NCBI RefSeq assembly: GCF_030005555.1
Contig: NZ_JASCQG010000010.1
Span: 1 to 64,000, forward strand
Direction of reading: 5' to 3'
Source of the DNA: Empedobacter sedimenti
Lineage (GTDB): Bacteria > Bacteroidota > Bacteroidia > Flavobacteriales > Weeksellaceae
Length of the DNA stretch: 64,000 nt
Position numbers and translations under genes: made by a program. Below the pieces are notes generated by a model that ran no database searches, was not told the origin of the DNA, and worked only from the letters and a program-made list of their open reading frames with translations. The stretch's first letter is position 1; every line of letters begins with the position of its first letter. Of this stretch, positions 8,792 to 17,172 are shown piece by piece.

Positions 8792-10771
8792 ATGACTTTT
8801 CAAGAACAAATAAAACAAGGTATTCCTTCTGTTTTACCTCAAAAAAAAGACAGAAATCCTAATGTAAGCCACGCACCAAAGCGTAAAGAAATATTATCGG
8901 AAGACGAAAAAAAGTTAGCACTTAAAAATGCGTTACGTTATTTCGAACCAAAAGATCATGCTGAACTAATTCCAGAATTTAAGCAAGAATTAGAAGATTT
9001 CGGAAGAATTTACATGTATCGTTTGATGCCTGATTACAAAATTTTTGCTCGTCCAATTACAGATTATCCAGGAGATTCAGAACAAGCAAAAGCAATTCAA
9101 TTAATGATTCAAAATAATTTGGATCACGCAGTTGCACAACATCCAGAAGAATTAATCACCTATGGTGGAAATGGTGCCGTTTTCCAAAACTGGGCGCAAT
9201 ATCTATTAACGATGAAATATTTGTCTGAAATGACAGAAGAGCAAACCTTGGTGATGTATTCTGGGCATCCAATGGGTTTATTTCCTTCAAACAAAAATGC
9301 TCCGCGCGTTGTCGTTACGAATGGAATGGTGATTCCTAATTACTCGAAACCGGATGATTGGGAAAAGATGAATGCGTTAGGTGTTTCTCAATATGGGCAA
9401 ATGACTGCAGGAAGTTATATGTACATTGGTCCGCAAGGAATTGTTCATGGAACAACGATTACCGTTTTGAATGGTTGTCGCAAAATTGACAATGAAGGAA
9501 CTGCTGGTAAATTATTTGTTACGGCAGGACTTGGTGGAATGTCTGGTGCGCAACCGAAAGCGGGAAATATTGCAGGAGTTGTATCTGTTACTGCCGAAGT
9601 GAATCCTGCTGCGACATACAAACGTCACGAACAAGGTTGGGTGGACGAAGTGATTACTGATTTGGATGAATTGGTTGCTCGTGTTCGCGAAGCCAAAGAA
9701 AATAAAGAAGTTGTTTCGATTGCTTATGATGGAAATGTGGTGGATGTTTGGGAAAAATTTGACCAAGAAAATCTATACATCGACTTAGGTTCAGATCAAA
9801 CCTCTTTGCATAATCCTTGGGCTGGTGGTTATTATCCTGTTGGATTATCATTTGACGAAGCCAATGAAATGATGGCAAATAATCCTGAATTATTCAAAGA
9901 AAAAGTACAAGAATCGCTGCGTCGTCATGCAGATTCTGTCAACAAACATACTGCAAAAGGAACGTATTTCTTCGATTATGGAAATGCCTTTTTGTTAGAA
10001 GCTTCTCGTGCTGGAGCAGATGTTATGGCTGAAAATAATATCGATTTTAAATACCCAAGTTATGTTCAAGACATTATGGGACCAATGTGTTTCGATTTTG
10101 GATTTGGACCTTTCCGTTGGGTTTGTACATCAGGAAATCCTAAAGATTTACAAAAAACGGATGAAATTGCTTGCCAAGTTTTAGAAGAAATCATGCAACA
10201 TTCTCCGAAGGAAATTCAACAACAAATGCAAGATAATATCACATGGATAAAAGGTGCGCAAGAAAACAAATTGGTTGTCGGATCTCAAGCACGTATTCTA
10301 TATGCAGATGCAGAAGGACGAATTAAAATTGCGAAAGCCTTTAACGATGCAATTTCAAAAGGTGAAATCGGAGCAGTTGTTTTAGGTCGTGATCATCATG
10401 ATGTTTCTGGAACAGATTCTCCTTTCCGTGAAACGTCTAATATTTATGATGGTTCAAAATTCACAGCTGATATGGCAATTCACAATGTAATTGGCGATAG
10501 TTTCCGTGGTGCAACTTGGGTTTCTATTCACAACGGTGGTGGCGTTGGTTGGGGAGAAGTTATCAATGGTGGTTTCGGAATGTTGTTAGATGGATCTTCG
10601 GATGCTGAACAACGTTTAAAATCGATGTTGCATTGGGATGTAAACAATGGAATTGCTCGTCGTTCTTGGGCAAGAAATGAAGAAGCTATTTTTGCGATCA
10701 AACGCGCGATGGAAGAAGAACCTTTGTTGAAAGTGACATTACCAAATATGGTTGATGAAAAATTACTATAA
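8792..10771 (+). CDS. hutU: Urocanate hydratase
   Basis: Adds water to urocanate to form imidazolonepropionate, second step of histidine degradation; uses tightly bound NAD+ as an electrophile. At 659 residues it belongs to the longer form seen in Bacteroidota, about 100 residues longer than the classical bacterial enzyme. Recognisable segments: YGGNGAVFQNWAQ, YSGHPMGLFPS, TAGLGGMSGAQPKA (NAD site), MGPMCFDFGFGPFRWVC with the conserved cysteine, and HNGGGVGWGEVINGG near the end. Its stop overlaps the next start by 1 nt (TAATG). Preceded by the DUF2809 gene and a dispersed repeat. Confidence 0.95.
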   Translation: MTFQEQIKQGIPSVLPQKKDRNPNVSHAPKRKEILSEDEKKLALKNALRYFEPKDHAELIPEFKQELEDFGRIYMYRLMPDYKIFARPITDYPGDSEQAKAIQLMIQNNLDHAVAQHPEELITYGGNGAVFQNWAQYLLTMKYLSEMTEEQTLVMYSGHPMGLFPSNKNAPRVVVTNGMVIPNYSKPDDWEKMNALGVSQYGQMTAGSYMYIGPQGIVHGTTITVLNGCRKIDNEGTAGKLFVTAGLGGMSGAQPKAGNIAGVVSVTAEVNPAATYKRHEQGWVDEVITDLDELVARVREAKENKEVVSIAYDGNVVDVWEKFDQENLYIDLGSDQTSLHNPWAGGYYPVGLSFDEANEMMANNPELFKEKVQESLRRHADSVNKHTAKGTYFFDYGNAFLLEASRAGADVMAENNIDFKYPSYVQDIMGPMCFDFGFGPFRWVCTSGNPKDLQKTDEIACQVLEEIMQHSPKEIQQQMQDNITWIKGAQENKLVVGSQARILYADAEGRIKIAKAFNDAISKGEIGAVVLGRDHHDVSGTDSPFRETSNIYDGSKFTADMAIHNVIGDSFRGATWVSIHNGGGVGWGEVINGGFGMLLDGSSDAEQRLKSMLHWDVNNGIARRSWARNEEAIFAIKRAMEEEPLLKVTLPNMVDEKLL

Positions 10772-11148
10772 TGAATAGACTTATTTCTGCATTTAGTTTA
10801 TTATTTATTATCTTTTCTTGTAATCAAAATTCAAATTGTGAAGCTTTTCTTAGAATAGATAAAAACGATGAATGTTTAATGATTGTAGAAAATAAAGATT
10901 GGGGAACAAGTGGGAATTTAGCAATGGATGGACGAAATCCATTTACCAATGAAAAATGTGATTGTAATGAACAAAATCGATGGTGGGCGAACTATAGAAA
11001 AGAAATAAATATTGGTGACACAATCATCAAAAGAAAAGGCGAATTAACATTTAACATTCACAAAAGAGATAGTATTATTTCTCATGAATGGGAATGTGAT
11101 GGTAAAACTTATAATATTGATGGTTCCATAAAAAATATTGAACCTTAA
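10771..11148 (+). CDS. Small lipoprotein of unknown function
   Basis: 125 residues with a lipoprotein signal (lipobox FIIFSC, Cys17). The mature part is short and polar and contains several cysteines (Cys23, the ECL, CDC and WECDG positions), which could form disulfides outside the cytoplasm. The start codon overlaps the hutU stop by one base, so it is translationally coupled to hutU. No family recognised. A strong terminator follows at 11153-11181, closing the hut transcript. Confidence 0.65.
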   Translation: MNRLISAFSLLFIIFSCNQNSNCEAFLRIDKNDECLMIVENKDWGTSGNLAMDGRNPFTNEKCDCNEQNRWWANYRKEINIGDTIIKRKGELTFNIHKRDSIISHEWECDGKTYNIDGSIKNIEP

Positions 11149-11152
11149 TCAT

Positions 11153-11181
11153 AAAAGCATCTCAAATGAGATGCTTTTATA
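11153..11181 (+). terminator. Terminator of the hut transcript
   Basis: AAAAGCATCTC (11153-11163) pairs perfectly with GAGATGCTTTT (11168-11178) around an AAAT loop, with T-rich 3' side. It begins 4 nt after the lipoprotein stop. Confidence 0.85.
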
Positions 11182-11204
11182 GTTTAATCACTTAATGCGC
11201 ACCT

Positions 11205-11300
11205 AAAACGAGTTCAGGATGACTTTGTTTGTCGTTCAGAATGTAGTGTTATCTAAATGACGAATCACGAGAAAATTCTTCGACAAACTCAGAATGACAA
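11205..11300. repeat. Dispersed extragenic repeats, copy 2
   Basis: Two parts. 11205-11246 (AAACGAGTTCAGGATGACTTTG … TTCAGAATGTAG) matches 36612-36656 closely. 11272-11300 (ATTCTTCGACAAACTCAGAATGACAA) matches the copy at 8726-8753. The rest of this 289-nt gap holds the hut terminator and the pirin promoter. Confidence 0.6.
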
Positions 11301-11394
11301 TTACTCATTATTCTTAAATCGCATTCATAATCAACCATAATTTACTTAAAATCGCTTCTTAACCTACATCAAGATAATCGATAATATGGCTTCG

Positions 11395-11402
11395 TAAATT
11401 TG
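11395..11402 (+). promoter_or_regulatory. Candidate -7 element for the pirin gene
   Basis: TAAATTTG fits TAnnTTTG, 35 nt before the pirin start codon, after the repeats in this gap. A -33 TTG at the usual distance is not evident. Confidence 0.4.
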
Positions 11403-11437
11403 TATAACAAAAGTAAAAACGTATAAAACATATCATT

Positions 11438-12310
11438 ATGAATACAAAAAATATAGAAGCAGTTATCGCTCCAAGAGAACCACATTATGTAGGAGACGGA
11501 TTTAGAGTTCACAATTTTATTCCAAGTGGTTATCATTTAGATATGAAAAGAATGGATCCATTTATTATGTTAGATTATAATTCGAAATTTCATTTTCCAG
11601 CAACAGACAAACCAAAAGGTGTTGGTGTGCATCCACATCGCGGTTTCGAAACGGTAACAATTGCTTATGAAGGAAGCGTTTCTCACCACGATAGTTCTGG
11701 TGGAGGAGGAACAATTCATCAAGGAGATGTACAATGGATGACTGCGGCTTCTGGTGTTTTGCACAAAGAATATCATGCAGAAGAATTTTATAAACAAGGA
11801 GGTATTTTCCAAATGGTTCAATTATGGGTAAACCTTCCTGCAAAAGATAAAATGAGTGCGCCTAAATATCAAGCGATTGAACACAAAAGCATTCCAACGG
11901 TAGAAGTTGAAAATGGTTTTGTAGAAGTTATTGCAGGTGAATACAACAAAACGAAAGGTGCTGCGTCTACATTTTCTCCTGTTAATATGTTGAATGCAAA
12001 ATTGAATGAAGGAGGAAAAGCAAATTTCAGTTTTCCTGCAAATTACAATACCGTTTTATTAGTTATTGAAGGCGAAGTAAAAGTAAATAACCAAGAAGTT
12101 GTACCAACAGATCATTTATTATTATTTACAAATGAAGGCGAAGATTTCTCTATCGAAGCAACAGAAAATAGTGTGGTATTAATTTTGAGTGGAGAACCTT
12201 TGAATGAACCAATTGCTTCTTATGGTCCTTTTGTGATGAATACACAAGAGCAAATTCGCGAAGCATTTGACGATTTCAATAACGGAAAATTTGGTACTTT
12301 AGAGGATTAA
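11438..12310 (+). CDS. Pirin family protein
   Basis: A 290-residue bicupin. The N-terminal pirin cupin shows the metal ligands His65, His67 (HPHRGFET), His109 and Glu111 (LHKEYH), with the GGGGTIHQGDVQWMTAASG segment between them; the C-terminal half is the pirin_C domain. Some bacterial pirins act as quercetin dioxygenases and others bind partner proteins; which applies here cannot be read from sequence. The metal site is intact. It has its own candidate promoter and is followed 25 nt later by a small GNAT gene on the same strand. Confidence 0.92.
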   Translation: MNTKNIEAVIAPREPHYVGDGFRVHNFIPSGYHLDMKRMDPFIMLDYNSKFHFPATDKPKGVGVHPHRGFETVTIAYEGSVSHHDSSGGGGTIHQGDVQWMTAASGVLHKEYHAEEFYKQGGIFQMVQLWVNLPAKDKMSAPKYQAIEHKSIPTVEVENGFVEVIAGEYNKTKGAASTFSPVNMLNAKLNEGGKANFSFPANYNTVLLVIEGEVKVNNQEVVPTDHLLLFTNEGEDFSIEATENSVVLILSGEPLNEPIASYGPFVMNTQEQIREAFDDFNNGKFGTLED

Positions 12311-12335
12311 TAAACAACTTAAAAACATAAAACTG

Positions 12336-12617
12336 ATGGAAATTAAACAAATTGACGACAAGAAAAATGGAGCTTTTTTCGTGTTAGATGGAGATAAAAA
12401 AGCTGGAGAAATGGCTTATGTTTGGGCTGGTGATGATAAGATCATTATCGATCATACAGAAGTTGACGAAGCCTATGGTGGACAAGGAGTTGGTAAAAAA
12501 GCTTTACTTGCTTTAGTAGATTGGGCAAGAAAAGAAAACATCAAAGTAATTCCTTTGTGTCCTTTTGCAAAAGCGCAGTTTGAAAAAAATCCAGAAATTA
12601 GAGATATCTTATCTTAA
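12336..12617 (+). CDS. Small GNAT-type N-acetyltransferase (YjdJ/NATD1-like)
   Basis: A 93-residue minimal GNAT domain, the normal size for this subfamily. The acetyl-CoA loop is seen as YGGQGVGKKALLALVDWAR at about residues 48-66, followed by the subfamily's VIPLCPFAKAQFEKNP ending. Substrate unknown. The gene follows pirin after 25 nt, a pairing that suggests co-transcription. Downstream (12618-12873) there is no further gene: the gap holds A/T-rich sequence, the metN promoter/operator and a hairpin. Confidence 0.88.
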   Translation: MEIKQIDDKKNGAFFVLDGDKKAGEMAYVWAGDDKIIIDHTEVDEAYGGQGVGKKALLALVDWARKENIKVIPLCPFAKAQFEKNPEIRDILS

Positions 12618-12759
12618 GAAATAATTACTATGAATTTCGATTATACAATAATAAATCGTAATCTTAAATATTAATTTGAAAATTTATTCTGCAAGATGGT
12701 TATTTTGTAGAATAAATTTCATTTTTAATAAAAAATCATTCAAAAAAAACTAATTATTT

Positions 12760-12806
12760 TTGCATAACTTTTTATAAGTCCATAATTTTAATAGACTTTA
12801 TAAAAG
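12760..12806 (+). promoter_or_regulatory. metNIQ promoter with inverted-repeat operator (AAGTC-N13-GACTTTA)
   Basis: TTG at 12760-12762, 20 nt, then TAATTTTA at 12783-12790 (one base off TAnnTTTG). The -7 element is enclosed by AAGTC (12776-12780) and GACTTTA (12794-12800), which are inverted copies. The TonB-receptor promoter at 19985-20027 has the same half-sites, same 13-nt spacer, same position relative to -7. An overlapping TATTTTTG at 12755-12762 is an alternative -7; it fits the consensus better but has no matching -33. Confidence 0.55.
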
Positions 12807-12818
12807 CAAAAAAACACA

Positions 12819-12858
12819 ACCTCTCTGCATTTATTTATAATAATTGAGAGGTTTTTTT
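12819..12858 (+). terminator. Hairpin with T-tract in the metNIQ leader (possible attenuator)
   Basis: AACCTCTC (12819-12826) pairs with GAGAGGTT (12846-12853), 19-nt loop, followed by a T-run to 12858. It lies only 15 nt before the metN ATG and after the predicted promoter, so it could stop transcription before metN. It may instead terminate read-through from the upstream GNAT gene. Confidence 0.55.
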
Positions 12859-12873
12859 ATTAAGATTTTTAAA

Positions 12874-13911
12874 ATGATTGAACTAAAAAACATATCCAAA
12901 ACTTTCAGAACTTCTAAAAGAGAAATTCATGCTTTGCGCGATGTTTCTTTGCAGATTGAAGAAGGAAAAATTTTTGGAATCATTGGTAAATCTGGTGCCG
13001 GAAAAAGCACCTTGATTCGCTGTGTTAATTTATTAGAACGACCTGATACAGGAGAAGTTTTGATAAATGGAACAAATTTATTGAACTTAAGTAATTCAAA
13101 ATTAACTTTAGAAAGAAGAAAAATCGGAATGATTTTTCAACATTTCAATTTACTTTCTTCGCGAACTGTAGAAGAAAATATTGCTTTTCCGATGGAATTG
13201 GAAGGTATCTCAAAAAGCCAAATAAGAACAAAGGTTGACGAACTTTTACACCTTGTTGGTATTCACGAAAAAGCAAAGGAATATCCTACAAATTTATCGG
13301 GCGGACAAAAACAACGTGTTGCAATAGCGCGTGCTTTGGCTAATAATCCAACTGTTTTGTTGTGTGACGAAGCAACAAGTGCGTTAGATCCTGCGACTAC
13401 AAAATCTATTTTGAGATTGTTGAAAGAAATCAATCAACGACTTAATCTGACAATTTTATTGATTACTCATGAAATGGAAGTGATTAATTCTATTTGTGAT
13501 GAAGTTGGAGTGATTGAAAATGGAAAATTGGTAGAACATGGTACAGTAGAAGAAATTTTTACTAATCCGAAAGAAAATATCACGCAAGAATTTATCAAAA
13601 ATTCATTGGATATAGCTTTACCACTAAGTTTTCAGAAAAATTTGGTTGATACTTATTCAGAAAATGACTCAACAATTTATAAAATCAATTTCACGAATCA
13701 ACCAAAATTCAATCAACTTATTGCAGAAATAAATTCGTTGTATAATATTGAAGCAGAAATCGTAAATTCAAGAATCGAATATGCTGGAGAAATCAATTAC
13801 GGAACATTTTTCTTGAAAATTAATTCAAAAGAAAACTCAGCAATCGAAACATATTTACAGCAAAATAAATTTAATTTAGAAAAAATCGGTTATGTCAGAA
13901 GCAGTTATTAA
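12874..13911 (+). CDS. metN: Methionine ABC transporter, ATP-binding protein
   Basis: Cytoplasmic ATPase of the D/L-methionine importer. 345 residues from the ATG at 12874; a longer frame opening at 12844 would run through the leader hairpin and is rejected. Walker A GKSGAGKST, Q-loop FQHFNLL, signature LSGGQKQR, Walker B VLLCDEATSALD and switch histidine (LLITHEM) are all present. The last ~80 residues form the ACT-like NIL domain that binds methionine and inhibits transport in this family. metI overlaps its end by 20 nt. Predicted regulation by the shared operator at 12760-12806. Confidence 0.96.
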   Translation: MIELKNISKTFRTSKREIHALRDVSLQIEEGKIFGIIGKSGAGKSTLIRCVNLLERPDTGEVLINGTNLLNLSNSKLTLERRKIGMIFQHFNLLSSRTVEENIAFPMELEGISKSQIRTKVDELLHLVGIHEKAKEYPTNLSGGQKQRVAIARALANNPTVLLCDEATSALDPATTKSILRLLKEINQRLNLTILLITHEMEVINSICDEVGVIENGKLVEHGTVEEIFTNPKENITQEFIKNSLDIALPLSFQKNLVDTYSENDSTIYKINFTNQPKFNQLIAEINSLYNIEAEIVNSRIEYAGEINYGTFFLKINSKENSAIETYLQQNKFNLEKIGYVRSSY

Positions 13912-14545
13912 TCTATTACTTAAGGGAACTTGGGAAACAGTTTTGATGACATTTGTTTCCGGATTTTTTGGTTTTGTACTTGGTCTTCCAATCGGAATCT
14001 TCTTGTTTTTAACGAGAAAAGGACAATTATTAGAAAACAAATTGGTTAATCAAATTTTAGCCTTTTTTGTCAATATTTTCAGATCAATTCCATTCATTAT
14101 TCTAATCGTTTGGATGATTCCTTTTACACGAAGTTTAGTTGGAACATCAATCGGCGTTTCTGCTGCCTTGGTACCTCTTAGTATTGGAGCCGCACCATTT
14201 ATAGCGCGTTTAGTAGAAAATAGTTTATTAGAGATTCCTGAAGGTTTGATAGAAGCAGCACGTTCTATGGGTGCAAAACCTTCGCAAATCATTTTCAAAG
14301 TTTTGTTACCAGAAGCATTACCATCGTTAATAAATGCCGCAACAATTACGTTAATTACTTTAGTCGGCTATTCGGCAATGGGTGGCGCTGTAGGAGCTGG
14401 CGGATTAGGACAAATCGGATATCAATATGGTTATGTAGGATATGATACTTTTATTATGAATACCGTTTTAATTCTATTAATAATTATCGTTTTTATCATC
14501 CAATTTACTGGTGATTTCTTATCAAAAAAATTCAATCATAAATAA
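13892..14545 (+). CDS. metI: Methionine ABC transporter, permease
   Basis: 217-residue inner-membrane permease with about five transmembrane helices and the EAA loop that docks on MetN (EAARSMGAKPSQIIFKVLLP at ~125-144). The SIPFIILIVWMIPFTR and GYSAMGGAVGAGGLGQIGYQYGY segments are typical of MetI. Its start lies inside the metN 3' end (20-nt overlap), implying coupled translation, and metQ follows after 8 nt. Confidence 0.95.
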   Translation: MSEAVINLLLKGTWETVLMTFVSGFFGFVLGLPIGIFLFLTRKGQLLENKLVNQILAFFVNIFRSIPFIILIVWMIPFTRSLVGTSIGVSAALVPLSIGAAPFIARLVENSLLEIPEGLIEAARSMGAKPSQIIFKVLLPEALPSLINAATITLITLVGYSAMGGAVGAGGLGQIGYQYGYVGYDTFIMNTVLILLIIIVFIIQFTGDFLSKKFNHK

Positions 14546-14553
14546 TTTAAACA

Positions 14554-15363
14554 ATGAAAAAGTTAATTAAAAATATACTTCTTACAACACTATCAGCACT
14601 TGCTTTAACATCATGTGGAGAATCTAAAACTGATGCAAATACAATACGTGTTGGTGTAATGACTGGACCTGAATTTGAAGTGGCTCAGGTTGCGAAACAA
14701 GTTGCAAAAGAAAAATACAATTTGGAAGTAGAATTGATCACTTTCAATGATTATATTATTCCGAATGAAGCGTTGAATCAAGGAGATTTAGATGTTAATG
14801 CTTACCAAACAGTTCCATTTTTAGAAGAACAAGAAAAACAACGTGGTTACAAATTAGAACCTATTGGAAATACATTTTTATACCCAATCGTTGGATATTC
14901 TAAAAAAATAAAATCTATAAATGAATTAAAAGAAGGTAATACAATTGCTATTCCGAATGATCCAGCTAATGGAGGTCGATCTTTATTGTTGTTACAAAAA
15001 ATAGGTTTAATTAAATTGAAAGATGGTGTAGGGTTATTTCCTAAATTAACTGATATTGTTTCTAATCCTAAAAAATTAGAGATTTTAGAATTAGAAGCTC
15101 CTCAATTACCTCGTGTTTTAGATGATGAAAAAGTAGCGATTTCTGTTATTAATAATAATTTTGCAGGACAAGCTGGTTTAGATGCTAAAAAACAAGGAAT
15201 TTTTACAGAGGATAAAGAATCTCCTTATGTCAATATCATTGTGAGTCGTGAAGACAACAAAAACGATGAAAAAGTGAAGAAATTTGTACAAGCATACCAA
15301 TCTGAACAAGTTGCTAAAAAAGCAGACGAAGTATTCAAAGGTGGAGCTATAAAAGGTTGGTAA
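14554..15363 (+). CDS. metQ: Methionine-binding lipoprotein
   Basis: Substrate-binding component of the methionine importer (NlpA/MetQ family). 269 residues; signal peptide with lipobox ALTSC, Cys21. The family segments VGVMTGPEFEVAQ, DVNAYQTVPFL (here DVNAYQ at ~85-90) and IAIPNDPANGGRSLLLLQ are present. Some members bind Gly-Met or other dipeptides, which the sequence alone cannot exclude. Last gene of metNIQ; a strong hairpin terminator follows. Confidence 0.95.
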   Translation: MKKLIKNILLTTLSALALTSCGESKTDANTIRVGVMTGPEFEVAQVAKQVAKEKYNLEVELITFNDYIIPNEALNQGDLDVNAYQTVPFLEEQEKQRGYKLEPIGNTFLYPIVGYSKKIKSINELKEGNTIAIPNDPANGGRSLLLLQKIGLIKLKDGVGLFPKLTDIVSNPKKLEILELEAPQLPRVLDDEKVAISVINNNFAGQAGLDAKKQGIFTEDKESPYVNIIVSREDNKNDEKVKKFVQAYQSEQVAKKADEVFKGGAIKGW

Positions 15364-15382
15364 AATAATTATTTATAATATT

Positions 15383-15413
15383 AAAAAGGCTATTCAATTG
15401 AATAGCCTTTTTG
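15383..15413. terminator. Bidirectional terminator between metQ and ggt
   Basis: AAAAAGGCTATTC (15383-15395) pairs perfectly with GAATAGCCTTTTT (15400-15412) around the AATT centre. A-tract and T-tract on the two sides let it serve both convergent units. Confidence 0.9.
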
Positions 15414-15427
15414 TTTATCTAACTTTT

Positions 15428-17095
15428 TTAATACCCTACTGCCTTATCATCTCCTCGCGGATCTGCTCCAGCTTGATATGTTCCATCCTTGTTTACCAAA
15501 ATTCCTTCTACACGTCCATAAGGTTTACGTTCTTTCAACTTATAACCTTTTTGTTTTAACGTTTCGCGAACATTTTCTGAAATCGCATTTGGTTCATAAT
15601 CGATCTGGTCTGGCAACCATTGATGATGAAATCTTGGTGCTGCAACAGCTTCTTGCATTGTCATTCCAAAATCAACAACATTCAAAATTGCTTGAAAAAC
15701 AGACGTAATAATTGTAGAACCACCCGGCGTTCCCACAACCATAAACAATTTACCATCTTTCTCTAAAATCGAAGGTGTCATCGAACTTAACATTCTTTTC
15801 GAAGGTTCAATCGCATTGGCTTTTCCTCCAACCAAACCATATAAATTAGGCGTTCCTGGTTTTACAGAAAAATCATCCATTTCATCATTCAACAAAAATC
15901 CAGCTCCTTCTACAACAACCAAAGATCCGTACGAATTATTCAACGTTGTGGTTACAGAAGCCGCATTTCCATCTTTATCAACAATTACATAATGTGTTGT
16001 TTCCATCGATTCTTTACCAATCATTTCTCCCGCTTTAATTGCTGAACTTGGTGTTGCTTTATCAAACGAAAAATCTTTCATTCGATTCACATTATAACTT
16101 TTATCCAATAATTGTTTTTGCGGAACTTTTATAAAATCTGGATCACCTAAATGCTCTGCGCGATCAGCATAAACGCGACGTTCTGCTTCTACCATCACTT
16201 GAATTGTAGAATCTGCCTGAAATCCCCATTTGTTGATTGGATAATCTTCAATTGATTGAAATAACGAAACCAAAGCAATTCCACCACTTGAAGGCGGCGG
16301 CATCGAAATCACTTTAAGACCTTTATAATTTCCAGAAACTGGCGTTCTCCAAACCGATTGATATTCTTTTAAATCTTCGTGTGAAATAATTCCGTTTCCA
16401 CTTTTCATTTCTTTCACTATTAAATCAGCTGTTTTTCCTTCATAAAAACCAGCTCGACCTTTTTGCTGAATTAATTTTAACGTATTAGCTAAATCTTTCT
16501 GAATTAGTAAATCGCCTTCTTTCCAAGATGATTTAGAGGTTAAAGCATTTATTTTCTGATTATATTTTACAAAATCATTGTGTTTATTTGTCAATTCGCT
16601 CGCTTGCTGTTTTGTGATTTTAAATCCTTTTTGAGCTAAATTAATAGCTGGCTGAACTAATTCTTTCCAATTTAATTTACCATATTTTTCGTGCGCTTTT
16701 ACCATTCCATCAACTGTTCCGGGAACACCTGCAGCAAATTGTCCATACAAACTAAGATCAGTAATTGCATTGCCGTTTTTGTCCCAATACATATCTTCAC
16801 TCGCTTTTAAAGGTGCTTTTTCACGATAATCTAACGCATCGGTCTTTCCTTTTGCATCGCGATAAACCAAAAATCCACCGCCACCAATATTTCCTGCATT
16901 TGGGTAAACAACCGCCAACGCAAACTGAACTGCAATAGAAGCATCAATCGCATTTCCACCTTTTTTCAGAATTTCAACTCCAACTTTTGAAGCTTCTGGA
17001 TGAGCTGTTACAACAACTCCATTTTTGTATGATTCTTGCGCATTCAACTGAATAATCGCCAAGAATGAAACTATAATAAATGATATTTTTTTCAT
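15428..17095 (-). CDS. ggt: Gamma-glutamyltransferase (glutathione hydrolase), secreted
   Basis: Cleaves the gamma-glutamyl bond of glutathione and related peptides outside the cytoplasm, releasing glutamate and e.g. Cys-Gly. 555 residues from the methionine at 17095, which opens a signal peptide (MKKISFIIVSFLAIIQLNAQ); the frame extends 21 codons further but without good content. The autocleavage site is the TTHY motif, with Thr366 as the predicted catalytic nucleophile of the small subunit. Substrate-binding elements SMTPSI and GTPGGSTI follow. It lies 77 nt downstream of the TonB receptor on the same strand with no terminator between, so the two probably form one transcript. Confidence 0.93.
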   Translation of the reverse strand: MKKISFIIVSFLAIIQLNAQESYKNGVVVTAHPEASKVGVEILKKGGNAIDASIAVQFALAVVYPNAGNIGGGGFLVYRDAKGKTDALDYREKAPLKASEDMYWDKNGNAITDLSLYGQFAAGVPGTVDGMVKAHEKYGKLNWKELVQPAINLAQKGFKITKQQASELTNKHNDFVKYNQKINALTSKSSWKEGDLLIQKDLANTLKLIQQKGRAGFYEGKTADLIVKEMKSGNGIISHEDLKEYQSVWRTPVSGNYKGLKVISMPPPSSGGIALVSLFQSIEDYPINKWGFQADSTIQVMVEAERRVYADRAEHLGDPDFIKVPQKQLLDKSYNVNRMKDFSFDKATPSSAIKAGEMIGKESMETTHYVIVDKDGNAASVTTTLNNSYGSLVVVEGAGFLLNDEMDDFSVKPGTPNLYGLVGGKANAIEPSKRMLSSMTPSILEKDGKLFMVVGTPGGSTIITSVFQAILNVVDFGMTMQEAVAAPRFHHQWLPDQIDYEPNAISENVRETLKQKGYKLKERKPYGRVEGILVNKDGTYQAGADPRGDDKAVGY

Positions 17096-17172
17096 AAAAA
17101 TCGATTTAAACAAAAATACCAAACCTTCATCAATTAAGACAAAGATTTGGTAAAACATATAAACTATTTCAA

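Noticed and set aside
12770-12806. RNA hairpin formed by the TATAAGTC / GACTTTATA inverted repeat before metN
   Set aside because: With the better-supported promoter the transcript starts near the second half-site, so the repeat would not be fully transcribed; the same geometry at the TonB receptor promoter points to a DNA operator.
12768-12870. SAM riboswitch upstream of metNIQ
   Set aside because: The conserved SAM-I and SAM-II core sequences are absent; only a simple terminator-type hairpin and an operator-like inverted repeat are visible.
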